The notes under the pieces are model-generated. The model was not told where the DNA came from. It made no database searches and saw only the letters and a program-made list of their open reading frames with translations. DNA of 64,000 nt from CG1-02-35-72 sp045046885. GTDB taxonomy: Bacteria; Bacteroidota; Bacteroidia; Flavobacteriales; Flavobacteriaceae. Position 1 is the stretch's first letter, and each line of letters begins with the position of its first letter. The translations under genes and the position numbers were made by a program. The stretch covers positions 10,708-74,707 of the forward strand of contig JASFYX010000039.1 of the NCBI GenBank assembly GCA_045046885.1, read 5' to 3'. Below are positions 9,524 through 16,532 of the stretch, one piece after another.

Positions 9524-9563
9524 TTAACCGCAAGGTTCGCTAAGCTATCGCAAAGGGCGCAAG
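9524..9563. repeat. Left inverted repeat flanking the GxxExxY gene
   Basis: The stretch reads TTAACCGCAAGGTTCGC, then a short spacer, then GCAAAGGGCGCAAGG. The parts AACCGCAA and GCAAAGGGCGCAA recur in reverse complement at 9978-9997 on the other side of the small gene, so the gene sits between inverted repeats inside the formate dehydrogenase operon. Confidence 0.65.
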
Positions 9564-9567
9564 GGTT

Positions 9568-9945
9568 TTAAAGATTGTTAGCTACTCTTCTAATACCATT
9601 TTTTATGAGTGTCACATTAAAATTAATTAACATTCCCAATTTACAATTTGTCAATTTTAAGTAAGTCAAAACTTGTGATAAGTGGACATCGTTAAGGGCT
9701 TCGACCGACTTTACTTCAATAATAACTTTATTTTCAACTATCAAATCAATTCTATAGCCAATATCTAGTTTAACTTCTTCATAAACTAGTGGCAACTCTT
9801 TTTGTTTTTCAACTTTTACATTTGCTTTTTTAAGTTCATAAAACAAGCAAGCTTCATAAACACTTTCTAAAAGACCAGGACCTAATGCCTTGTGAACTTT
9901 TAAAGCACAATCAAAAATTATTTTAGAAATTTCATTTTCAGTCAT
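9568..9945 (-). CDS. GxxExxY family protein (PD-(D/E)XK-like nuclease fold)
   Basis: A 125-residue protein with the family signature GLLESVYE (G-x2-E-x2-Y) near residues 24-31. A PD-(D/E)XK-like core follows: IGYRIDLIVENKVIIEVKSV, where D (near 64) and E-x-K (EVK, near 77-79) occupy catalytic-type positions. The family is widespread in Bacteroidota, usually as a lone gene between conserved GCAAAGGGCGCAAAG-type repeats, and its biological role is not established. Here it lies between the two formate dehydrogenase subunits on the same strand, flanked by inverted repeats at 9524-9563 and 9978-9997. That looks like insertion into the operon rather than part of formate metabolism. Confidence 0.88.
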   Translation of the reverse strand: MTENEISKIIFDCALKVHKALGPGLLESVYEACLFYELKKANVKVEKQKELPLVYEEVKLDIGYRIDLIVENKVIIEVKSVEALNDVHLSQVLTYLKLTNCKLGMLINFNVTLIKNGIRRVANNL

Positions 9946-9977
9946 ATTCTATATACATTGCGTTCATTGCATAATTC

Positions 9978-9997
9978 TTTGCGCCCTTTGCGGTTAA
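9978..9997. repeat. Right inverted repeat flanking the GxxExxY gene
   Basis: TTTGCGCCCTTTGCGGTTAA is the reverse complement of the core elements at 9524-9563. It ends one base before the stop codon complement (9999-10001) of the upstream formate dehydrogenase subunit gene, so the inserted unit starts immediately after that gene. Confidence 0.65.
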
Positions 9998-9998
9998 G

Positions 9999-11618
9999 TT
10001 ATTTAAAATATCCTTTTAACTCCTCCTTAAAATACTGCAAAGCATTTTTTACAGGTAACGGAACGCCACCACCAAGTGCGCATAAAGAGCCTATTTCTAG
10101 GGTTTCTATCAAATCGTCAAATAATTGTCTGTCTATTTTATATTTAGAGTTTTGTGCTTTTTTGAGCATTTCATAACCGCGATGTGCCCCAATACGGCAA
10201 GGATAACATTTACCACAACTCTCATCTGCTGTAAATTCTAAAAGGTGTTCTAAGTATTTAATCATTGGGAATTCTTCGGGAATACTCACCACGCTGGCAT
10301 GCCCTAATAAAAAGCCGTTTTCGCTAAACGATTCAAAATCTAGGGTTAAATCTTTAACTTTATGAAGAGGTACTATACCGCCAAGCGGCCCCCCAATTTG
10401 CACGGCTTTTACAGGCTTTTTAAAACCCTTTCCGTAGTCGTTAAAAACAGTTTTGAGCGGTGTTCCCATTTCGATTTCGTAAAGGCCGGGGCTGTTAAAA
10501 AAACTATCTAAACAGACTAATTTTGTCCCTTTAGATTTTTTAGTTCCCAACATCGCAAAAGCACTGCCACTTCGTTGCAAAATCCAATAAATATTGGCAA
10601 ATGTCTCGACATTAGACAAAACTGTAGGCTTGCCGTATAAGCCATACTGTGCTGGATAAGGTGGTCTGACCCTCACTTCGGGTCTTAAGCCCTCAATTGA
10701 GTTTAAAAGAGCCGTTTCTTCGCCACAAACATAAGAACCTTGACCTCTTATAATTTTAAATTTAAAGCCGTTTAATAACCGCTTCTTTTTTAATTGTTCT
10801 ATGGCTTCTGCTATTTTTCTGATAGAATCGGGATACTCGCCTCTTATGTACAACACGCCGGTATCGGCGCCTACGTAATAACCAGCCGTCATCATTCCGA
10901 ATAAAACCTTATGAGGCTGATGCTCCATTAAATACATATCAGAAAAAGCCCCCGGATCACCTTCATCGGCATTACACACAATGTATTTTTGGGAACTCTT
11001 TTCTTTAGCAACGGTATCTAATTTTATCCAAAAAGGGAAACCTGCACCACCACGACCACGTAAGCCCGATTGCTTGATATTCTCTAAAATAAAATGTTTT
11101 TCGGCTTTATAAGGGTCTAATATGGGATATATTTTAGTATAATCTTCTGTATTAAAGGTTAATATAGAAGTGCTATTGAAGCCTATTTTGTAGGAATTAT
11201 ATTTAGGCTTTTTAAATTTAATGATGTCTTCTAAGGTTAGTGGCCCTTTAGACGAATAGGTTTTATCGTCATACATAAAAGCAGCATTTGTATGACAGTG
11301 TCCTAAACAAGCAGCAGTGCCTATTTCATCTTCTTTAAAATGAACTCTTAGACGATTTTTAAGCGCTTCTTGACTGTCGGAAACCATACAGGCTGTCCCG
11401 TTACAAACGTGGACTTTTTTATGAAGGTTTTCGGGTTTTAAAAAATCATAAAAAGAGCGTGTGGCAAAAATGACGGAATCGTCAAGAATAAAACGTTGTG
11501 CCAGTTTGTGGTATTCGGCTTCAGACGAAGATTTATGACTAAGTTTAGCTATATTTTCAAAGAGATTATCCTTTATTCCTTTACGTGCAGAAAGTGTTCT
11601 GATGTTTTTATTTGCCAT
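9999..11618 (-). CDS. Formate dehydrogenase NuoE/NuoF-like flavoprotein subunit
   Basis: A 539-residue diaphorase subunit that transfers electrons to NAD+. The first ~130 residues resemble NuoE: a helical region, then a thioredoxin-like [2Fe-2S] domain with C72-x4-C77 and C104-x3-C108. The rest is NuoF-like: FMN/NADH site GLRGRGGAGFPFW, CNADEGDPGAFSD, GEETALLNSIEG, and a C-terminal [4Fe-4S] motif ESCGKCYPCRIG. The family often encodes the NuoE-like gamma subunit separately; here it appears fused, and no other such gene is nearby. It is the first gene of the operon leading to the catalytic subunit and fdhD. The alternative, a hydrogenase diaphorase subunit, is unlikely because no hydrogenase genes are present. 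Confidence 0.9.
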   Translation of the reverse strand: MANKNIRTLSARKGIKDNLFENIAKLSHKSSSEAEYHKLAQRFILDDSVIFATRSFYDFLKPENLHKKVHVCNGTACMVSDSQEALKNRLRVHFKEDEIGTAACLGHCHTNAAFMYDDKTYSSKGPLTLEDIIKFKKPKYNSYKIGFNSTSILTFNTEDYTKIYPILDPYKAEKHFILENIKQSGLRGRGGAGFPFWIKLDTVAKEKSSQKYIVCNADEGDPGAFSDMYLMEHQPHKVLFGMMTAGYYVGADTGVLYIRGEYPDSIRKIAEAIEQLKKKRLLNGFKFKIIRGQGSYVCGEETALLNSIEGLRPEVRVRPPYPAQYGLYGKPTVLSNVETFANIYWILQRSGSAFAMLGTKKSKGTKLVCLDSFFNSPGLYEIEMGTPLKTVFNDYGKGFKKPVKAVQIGGPLGGIVPLHKVKDLTLDFESFSENGFLLGHASVVSIPEEFPMIKYLEHLLEFTADESCGKCYPCRIGAHRGYEMLKKAQNSKYKIDRQLFDDLIETLEIGSLCALGGGVPLPVKNALQYFKEELKGYFK

Positions 11619-11678
11619 AACGCCTGTTAATTTAGGCTAAAAATAACAAATTATTGTGAAAGGTAATTTTTTAGATTG

Positions 11679-12854
11679 TTAAACTTTATGACAATGTATA
11701 ACTTGCAACTTATTTTCTAAATTGGTAGTGAAAAATATATAATCAAGACCCCCATCTCTTATTTTAAATTTTTTACGGATGTCACTTACAGATAAAGGAA
11801 AATTACGAATCGTAATATTGGCCTTTGTGTTTTGGAATTTTAATTTAATTAATTTTTTATCGAAATTATAAATAGCTAAAACTTTAAAACGACGTCCAGG
11901 GAAATCAATCAGTTTATCCAATGTAAACAAGTGGGTATTTTGATGCAATTTTAACAGCTTAAAAGACTCTGATAGGTGTTTAAATCCACCCGATTTAAGA
12001 ATAGCAACATTGGGCTCATAAATAAAATTACTTATAAAGTTATACTTTATATTGCTAAACTTATCTATCTGATATTCATATTTTTGAAATTCGTTATAAA
12101 TAATATTTATAGTGACTATTTTGGGCTTTTTAATGCAATTTTTCTCTAAAATAAAAAGCAATTCTTTCATCTCATTTTTTACGGCGACACAATGAATTTC
12201 TTTGACATATTTTAGGTCGGTTAAGGTTTTGGTAATATCTAAAAGAGGTGATAATTTAATTAGGATATTATCGCTATAATTAAATAATAAATCGAGATGT
12301 TGTGTAATGTCGGGGACGCATTGATTTAAAAAGAAAACCTTTTTTGTATTGACATCCCTCCTAGACGGGTCAATATAAATCCAATCGTAAGTCACATCTG
12401 AATCCTTTAGATACTCTATACCACTTTTAGCTACGGTAGTTATATTAAGTGCTTTTAGGGCTTTAAAGTTATGTGAAGCTATCTCAGACAATGCGGTATT
12501 TATTTCGCAATGTACAACCTGTTTAAATGGCTTTGCAAAATAGTAACAGTCCACACCAAATCCGCCTGTAAGGTCAATAAGCATACTTCCTGTTATTAAA
12601 TTAGCTTTGTATTGGGCTGTGATTTCTGAAGAGGTTTGTTCTATATTAAGCTTATTAGGGTAATAAATACCTTCGGTTTTAAACCATGTGGGTAGTTTAT
12701 TAATACACTTTTGCTTGGCTTCTATCTGAGTTGCTAATTCTTGAATGCTGACATCTGTAAACGGACTCCCTTTTAAAATGAGTTTTGAAATATCCGATTT
12801 TAAATGGATATTGATAAAATCTTGAACGTCTTTATTAAGGATGCTGGTATTCAA
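11679..12854 (-). CDS. THUMP-like class I SAM-dependent methyltransferase (PG_1098 type)
   Basis: A 391-residue protein with a helical N-terminal domain and a Rossmann methyltransferase core. The SAM-binding motif is LIDLTGGFGVDCYYFA near residue 95, followed by VVHCEIN and the catalytic-region motif YIDPSRRD near residue 160. The C-terminal ~100 residues end in a basic THUMP-like segment (ITIRNFPLSVSDIRKKFKIR). This arrangement is typical of Bacteroidota homologues of Porphyromonas gingivalis PG_1098. The family is presumed to act on RNA, but the substrate is not established. It is followed at 15 bp by no gene of the same pathway; upstream lies an SRPBCC gene. Confidence 0.85.
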   Translation of the reverse strand: MNTSILNKDVQDFINIHLKSDISKLILKGSPFTDVSIQELATQIEAKQKCINKLPTWFKTEGIYYPNKLNIEQTSSEITAQYKANLITGSMLIDLTGGFGVDCYYFAKPFKQVVHCEINTALSEIASHNFKALKALNITTVAKSGIEYLKDSDVTYDWIYIDPSRRDVNTKKVFFLNQCVPDITQHLDLLFNYSDNILIKLSPLLDITKTLTDLKYVKEIHCVAVKNEMKELLFILEKNCIKKPKIVTINIIYNEFQKYEYQIDKFSNIKYNFISNFIYEPNVAILKSGGFKHLSESFKLLKLHQNTHLFTLDKLIDFPGRRFKVLAIYNFDKKLIKLKFQNTKANITIRNFPLSVSDIRKKFKIRDGGLDYIFFTTNLENKLQVIHCHKV

Positions 12855-12869
12855 TAATTTAACAGAAAT

Positions 12870-13301
12870 TTAAGTTGTTTCGAGTAATTTTTTTAAGCCT
12901 TCTAAAACAAAATGCCAACCTTTATTTGTTTGCTCATAACGGTCTTTATCTGCTTTAAAAGACCCCTGTGTTATAGTTAAGCGCGTTTTATTTTCTTCGG
13001 GAATTAATGCCATTGTGACCAATGTGTGTTTATCGGGTGCATTTTCTGTCTGTGGTGTGTAACAGGTATAAGCCAACATTCTATTCTTTAAACAAACTGT
13101 AATACGTCCTTTAACATAAACTATATCTTTATTTTCTGTACGCATTATAAATTCAATTGGTTTGCCTACTTCATAAGTTGAGATACATTCACAGTCAAAG
13201 AAGTATTGCTTGGTTAATTCCGGATTTGTCAAAGCTTCCCAAACCTTTTCGGGCGTCGCATTGAGTTCAATGTTCTTTAAAACGGTTCCGTTATTTTCCA
13301 T
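12870..13301 (-). CDS. SRPBCC / AHSA1-like domain protein
   Basis: A 143-residue single-domain protein with the usual start IELNATPEKVWEALTNPELT, middle TLVTMALIPEENKTRLTITQ and final helix GWHFVLEGLKKLLET of the activator-of-Hsp90 (AHSA1) START-like fold. The fold forms a hydrophobic cavity; no substrate can be inferred. Its ATG overlaps the stop codon of the upstream transporter gene in a TAATG arrangement, which suggests translational coupling. Confidence 0.85.
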   Translation of the reverse strand: MENNGTVLKNIELNATPEKVWEALTNPELTKQYFFDCECISTYEVGKPIEFIMRTENKDIVYVKGRITVCLKNRMLAYTCYTPQTENAPDKHTLVTMALIPEENKTRLTITQGSFKADKDRYEQTNKGWHFVLEGLKKLLETT

Positions 13302-14389
13302 TACAAGTTTTTGGTAAGTGATTTTACTATTTTGTTATCCGATAAGAATTCTTTTAAAATAACCCGCAAGGCTGTATAACTGGGTACAGCGACCACCATC
13401 CCGATAACACCAAAGAGTGTCCCGCCGATTAAAATGGCTAAAAATATTTCGAGCGGATGCGATTTGACACTTTTAGAATAGATAAGTGGCTGACTTACAA
13501 AAGCGTCAATTAATTGAATAATGGCAAAACCTATAAACACATACACAGTTGTCGGTAGAATTTGTGTTTGAAAATCGAGACCGAGATTACTCGTCATAGT
13601 TAAACCGAGAATTAAAAAGAGCTCCACAAGCGGACCCACATACGGAATCAAATTCAGTAAAGCACAAATCAAAGCTATTATCATCGCATTTTTAACACCA
13701 AAAACCGATAATAAAATGACGTAAAGTATAAATAAAATGGTGACTTGCGTAGCCAATCCTGTAAAATAACGCGACAATAAATCTTTAATGCTATTCCAGC
13801 TCTTTCGGGCTTTCTCTTCTTGCTGATTAGGTACCAAAGTAAAAATCATACTGTCTAAAATAGCGCCGTCTTTGAGCATAAAAAACGAAATAAACAGCGT
13901 GGCCAACAAACCGATAGAAAAACTACCGATAAATCCTACCACCGATGAAAAAATGGTAGAAATTGAGCCTACATTTACCAAATCGGTCAGACTTATATTT
14001 TCTAGCGAGTCTAAAACATGCAAACCTTTTTCAGCAAAATACAAGTCAATTTGTGCTAATAACTGACTGAGTTGCAACTGGACTTCCTCTACGTTTATAC
14101 GCGATAAATTATGGCTTTGCTCTACCAACAAAGGCACTAATAATGAGATAAGTAAAGCTAAAATCCCTACAAAAAAGCCCATGGTTATCACCACGGCTAA
14201 AGTATTGGGAAACTTGAGTTTTACATCAAAAAAGATGACAATACGACGCCCGATTAATGAAATAACCGACGCTAATAAAATATAAACTAAGACAGCTTTT
14301 ATGAGGTATAAAAAGTACAACAACAGTAGGCCACCAACAACTATAAAGAGGGCGCGTAATATACCGTTTGAGATGGTTTTAGCATTCAT
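13301..14389 (-). CDS. AI-2E / PerM family transporter
   Basis: About 362 residues with some eight hydrophobic segments and the family's typical blocks: VVGGLLLLYFLYLIKAVL near the N-terminus, ISFFMLKDGAIL in the middle, and NLIPYVGPLVELFLILG and LEIFLAILIGGTLFGVIGM near the C-terminus. The family includes the E. coli AI-2 exporter TqsA and ion-transporting PerM proteins; the substrate here is unknown. I choose ATG 14387-14389. The frame is open further upstream to a GTG at 14491, but that part is basic, GC-rich and unlike any transporter N-terminus, and it probably encodes an RNA leader. The last base is shared with the next gene's start. Confidence 0.85.
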   Translation of the reverse strand: MNAKTISNGILRALFIVVGGLLLLYFLYLIKAVLVYILLASVISLIGRRIVIFFDVKLKFPNTLAVVITMGFFVGILALLISLLVPLLVEQSHNLSRINVEEVQLQLSQLLAQIDLYFAEKGLHVLDSLENISLTDLVNVGSISTIFSSVVGFIGSFSIGLLATLFISFFMLKDGAILDSMIFTLVPNQQEEKARKSWNSIKDLLSRYFTGLATQVTILFILYVILLSVFGVKNAMIIALICALLNLIPYVGPLVELFLILGLTMTSNLGLDFQTQILPTTVYVFIGFAIIQLIDAFVSQPLIYSKSVKSHPLEIFLAILIGGTLFGVIGMVVAVPSYTALRVILKEFLSDNKIVKSLTKNL

Positions 14390-14401
14390 AGCGGTAAAGA
14401 T

Positions 14402-14535
14402 AAAAAAAAGGGACGGTTTTAAACGCTTTAGTTGCTTAAATAAGCCTTTATACCAAACTGTCCAACACCTTCGCCGATAGCCTGCCGCCACTTGTGCAAT
14501 AACCTCTTTACGGCAATCAGGACACCATGCGACAC
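14402..14535 (-). ncRNA. GC-rich candidate structured leader upstream of the AI-2E/PerM gene
   Basis: A stretch of about 80 bp (about 14457-14535) is roughly 56% G+C by hand count, far above its AT-rich surroundings. In the minus-strand RNA, UGUCC (14520-14524) can pair with GGACA (14459-14463), enclosing UGCCG (14511-14515) paired with CGGCA (14483-14487). The GGAC part can instead pair with GUCC at 14411-14414, directly followed by eight U (14402-14409) and then the start codon at 14389. Mutually exclusive pairing before a U-run is how attenuators look. It matches no riboswitch I recognise, and function is inference. Confidence 0.3.
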
Positions 14536-14610
14536 CGTAGAATTGTATTTTAGAAAATTATTATTTAAGATCGTTTGGATCGCTAAGGTTAGTTTAAACT
14601 TACGACGAAT

Positions 14611-14644
14611 AAAAAAACTCTGGAAAAGTTTATAACTTTTCCAG
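14611..14644 (-). terminator. Rho-independent terminator after prfC
   Basis: On the minus strand an 11-bp stem CTGGAAAAGTT / AACTTTTCCAG with a 3-base loop (14620-14644) is followed by a T-run (14611-14617), eleven bases after the prfC stop codon. Confidence 0.8.
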
Positions 14645-14654
14645 TTAATAAATA

Positions 14655-16244
14655 TTATTCAAACTCGCTCGTAAAATGCAACTTAACCGTAGGGTATTTA
14701 TCCTGTGTCATTTGAACCGAGAAAGCCGAATCGGCTAGAAAAACCAATTGTCCTTTTTTGTCTTTGGCTAGGTAGCGCTGTTTAACACGTTTGAATGCAG
14801 CGTACTCGTCATTTTTAGGGTCTTCGGGCTGCACCCAACAAGCTTTGTGTACATTGAGCATGTCGTAAGTACATTTAGCACCGTACTCGTGTTCTAAACG
14901 GTATTGAATCACTTCGTATTGCAATGCCCCAACAGTGCCAATTACTTTTCGACCATTGAGTCCTAAAGTAAATAACTGCGCTACCCCTTCATCCATTAAT
15001 TGGTCAAGGCCTTTGGCCAATTGTTTAGATTTCATAGGGTCGGCATTGTTGACATATCTAAAATGCTCGGGTGAAAAATTGGGAATACCTCTAAATTGTA
15101 GTTGTTCTCCTTCGGTTAAGGTATCTCCTATTTTAAAATTACCGGTATCGTGCAAACCGACAATATCACCTGGATATGAGATATCTACAATCTCTTTTTT
15201 CTCGGCAAAAAAAGCATTGGGACTGGCAAACTTAAATTTCTTATTTTTTTTAACGTGTAAATAATTGGTGTTGCGCTTAAACATCCCCGAAACTATTTTA
15301 ACAAAAGCCAATCGGTCGCGGTGTTTGGGATCCATATTGGCGTGAATTTTAAATACAAAGCCTGTCATTTTAGCTTCTTCGGGGTGTACTATTCTAACAT
15401 CAGCCTGCTTAGGTCGTGGTGACGGCGCAATTTCTACAAAGCAATCGAGTAGTTCTTTAACACCGAAGTTGTTCAGCGCCGAGCCAAAAAATACAGGTTG
15501 TAAATTACCATCGAGATATTCTTGCTGGTTAAATGATGGATAAACCTCGTTTACCAATTCTAACTCCTCACGTAAAGTATTGGCGGCTGTTTCGCCTACT
15601 ACATTATCTAATTCCAGATTTGTAATATCTTCAAACTCAAGCCCTTCAGAAATGGTTTGTTTGGCATCTCCTGAAAAGAGGTTCAGTTTTTTACCCCAAA
15701 CATTATAAATGCCTTTAAAATCGTAGCCCATACCAATGGGGAAACTCAGTGGTACGACTCTTAAACCTAATTTTTGTTCCACTTCGTCAAGTAAATCAAA
15801 AGCATCTTTACCTTCTCTATCCAATTTATTGATAAAAACTATCATAGGAATTTGGCGCATCCTACAGACTTCTACCAATTTTTCAGTTTGTTTCTCCACC
15901 CCTTTAGCTACATCAATCACTACAATAACACTGTCAACTGCTGTGAGTGTTCTAAAAGTGTCTTCGGCAAAATCTTTATGGCCGGGTGTATCTAAAATAT
16001 TGATTTTTTTATCCTTATAAATAAAAGCCAAAACAGAAGTGGCTACAGAAATACCGCGTTGGCGTTCTATTTCCATAAAATCGGATGTCGCTCCTTTTTT
16101 TATCTTATTATTTTTAACAGCACCGGCTTCTTGAATAGCACCTCCAAACAACAAGAGTTTTTCTGTAAGCGTAGTTTTACCCGCATCGGGATGCGAAATG
16201 ATACCAAAAGTACGGCGGCGTTTTATTTCTTCTAAAAAGGACAT
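14655..16244 (-). CDS. prfC: Peptide chain release factor 3
   Basis: A 529-residue translational GTPase, the same length as E. coli RF3. It recycles RF1/RF2 from the ribosome after termination. Visible motifs are G1 SHPDAGKTTLTEKL, the switch region QRGISVATSVL, G3 DTPGHKDFAEDT, G4 FINKLDREG, and the long RF3-type C-terminal domains. I choose the ATG giving MSFLEEIKRRRTFGII rather than a start seven codons upstream, because a TATATTTG promoter box at 16263-16270 overlaps the longer version. Strong terminator downstream; likely a single-gene transcript. Confidence 0.95.
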   Translation of the reverse strand: MSFLEEIKRRRTFGIISHPDAGKTTLTEKLLLFGGAIQEAGAVKNNKIKKGATSDFMEIERQRGISVATSVLAFIYKDKKINILDTPGHKDFAEDTFRTLTAVDSVIVVIDVAKGVEKQTEKLVEVCRMRQIPMIVFINKLDREGKDAFDLLDEVEQKLGLRVVPLSFPIGMGYDFKGIYNVWGKKLNLFSGDAKQTISEGLEFEDITNLELDNVVGETAANTLREELELVNEVYPSFNQQEYLDGNLQPVFFGSALNNFGVKELLDCFVEIAPSPRPKQADVRIVHPEEAKMTGFVFKIHANMDPKHRDRLAFVKIVSGMFKRNTNYLHVKKNKKFKFASPNAFFAEKKEIVDISYPGDIVGLHDTGNFKIGDTLTEGEQLQFRGIPNFSPEHFRYVNNADPMKSKQLAKGLDQLMDEGVAQLFTLGLNGRKVIGTVGALQYEVIQYRLEHEYGAKCTYDMLNVHKACWVQPEDPKNDEYAAFKRVKQRYLAKDKKGQLVFLADSAFSVQMTQDKYPTVKLHFTSEFE

Positions 16245-16262
16245 GTGCGTTTTTTGAGGATG

Positions 16263-16270
16263 CAAATATA
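16263..16270 (-). promoter_or_regulatory. -7 box of prfC
   Basis: On the minus strand TATATTTG matches TAnnTTTG and ends 18 bases before the ATG at 16244, which supports that start codon over one at 16265. Confidence 0.5.
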
Positions 16271-16341
16271 GGGATTCTACTTTCTACTGAAAGTTATTTG
16301 AAATATAAAATCATTGTGTTTAACTTGTCCTTTCTCATATA

Positions 16342-16408
16342 CTGTACCTAAAGGCACAGTAAGTTTATTATAAATTGTCTGTTAGCCATATATCGTCCCT
16401 AAAGGGAC
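16342..16408. repeat. Paired-hairpin repeat, copy 1 (left of the nuclease gene)
   Basis: Hairpin A, CTGTACCTAAAGGCACAG (16342-16359), is followed after 35 bases by hairpin B, GTCCCTAAAGGGAC (16395-16408). The same pair occurs in opposite orientation at 18679-18745; hairpin A there is its exact reverse complement. Conserved bases also precede B (TTAGCnATATnTC). Short paired palindromes beside an IS200-type transposase resemble REP/REPIN elements mobilised by REP-associated tyrosine transposases. Confidence 0.8.
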
Positions 16409-16491
16409 TACAATAAAAAGTGCTTAATTAAATTAACCATAAAGTGTTGATAAAAATCTAATACAAAGTAATTATATGGTAGTCTTTTAGT

Positions 16492-16499
16492 TATTTTTG
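16492..16499 (+). promoter_or_regulatory. -7 box of the orphan nuclease gene
   Basis: TATTTTTG matches TAnnTTTG, 33 bases before the ATG at 16533. It lies inside the hairpin-bounded segment, so the gene carries its own promoter. Confidence 0.45.
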
Positions 16500-16532
16500 A
16501 TAAAATATGCAAAATCAAATTATTAATTAATA

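Noticed and set aside
9999..11618. Complex I or hydrogenase diaphorase subunit
   Set aside because: No other nuo or hyd genes are adjacent; the neighbours are the formate dehydrogenase catalytic subunit and fdhD.
14390..14491. N-terminal extension of the AI-2E/PerM transporter from GTG 14491
   Set aside because: The extra residues are basic, Cys/Trp-rich and unlike transporter N-termini, the DNA is GC-rich and can fold, and a good ATG exists at 14389.
14450..14550. SRP RNA, tmRNA or RNase P RNA in the GC-rich stretch
   Set aside because: None of their conserved core motifs (for example GGAAGGAAGCAGC or GAGGAAAGTCC) is present.
16342..16408. CRISPR-like repeats
   Set aside because: Only two short palindromes with non-identical sequences, spaced once, without regular repeat-spacer alternation or cas genes.
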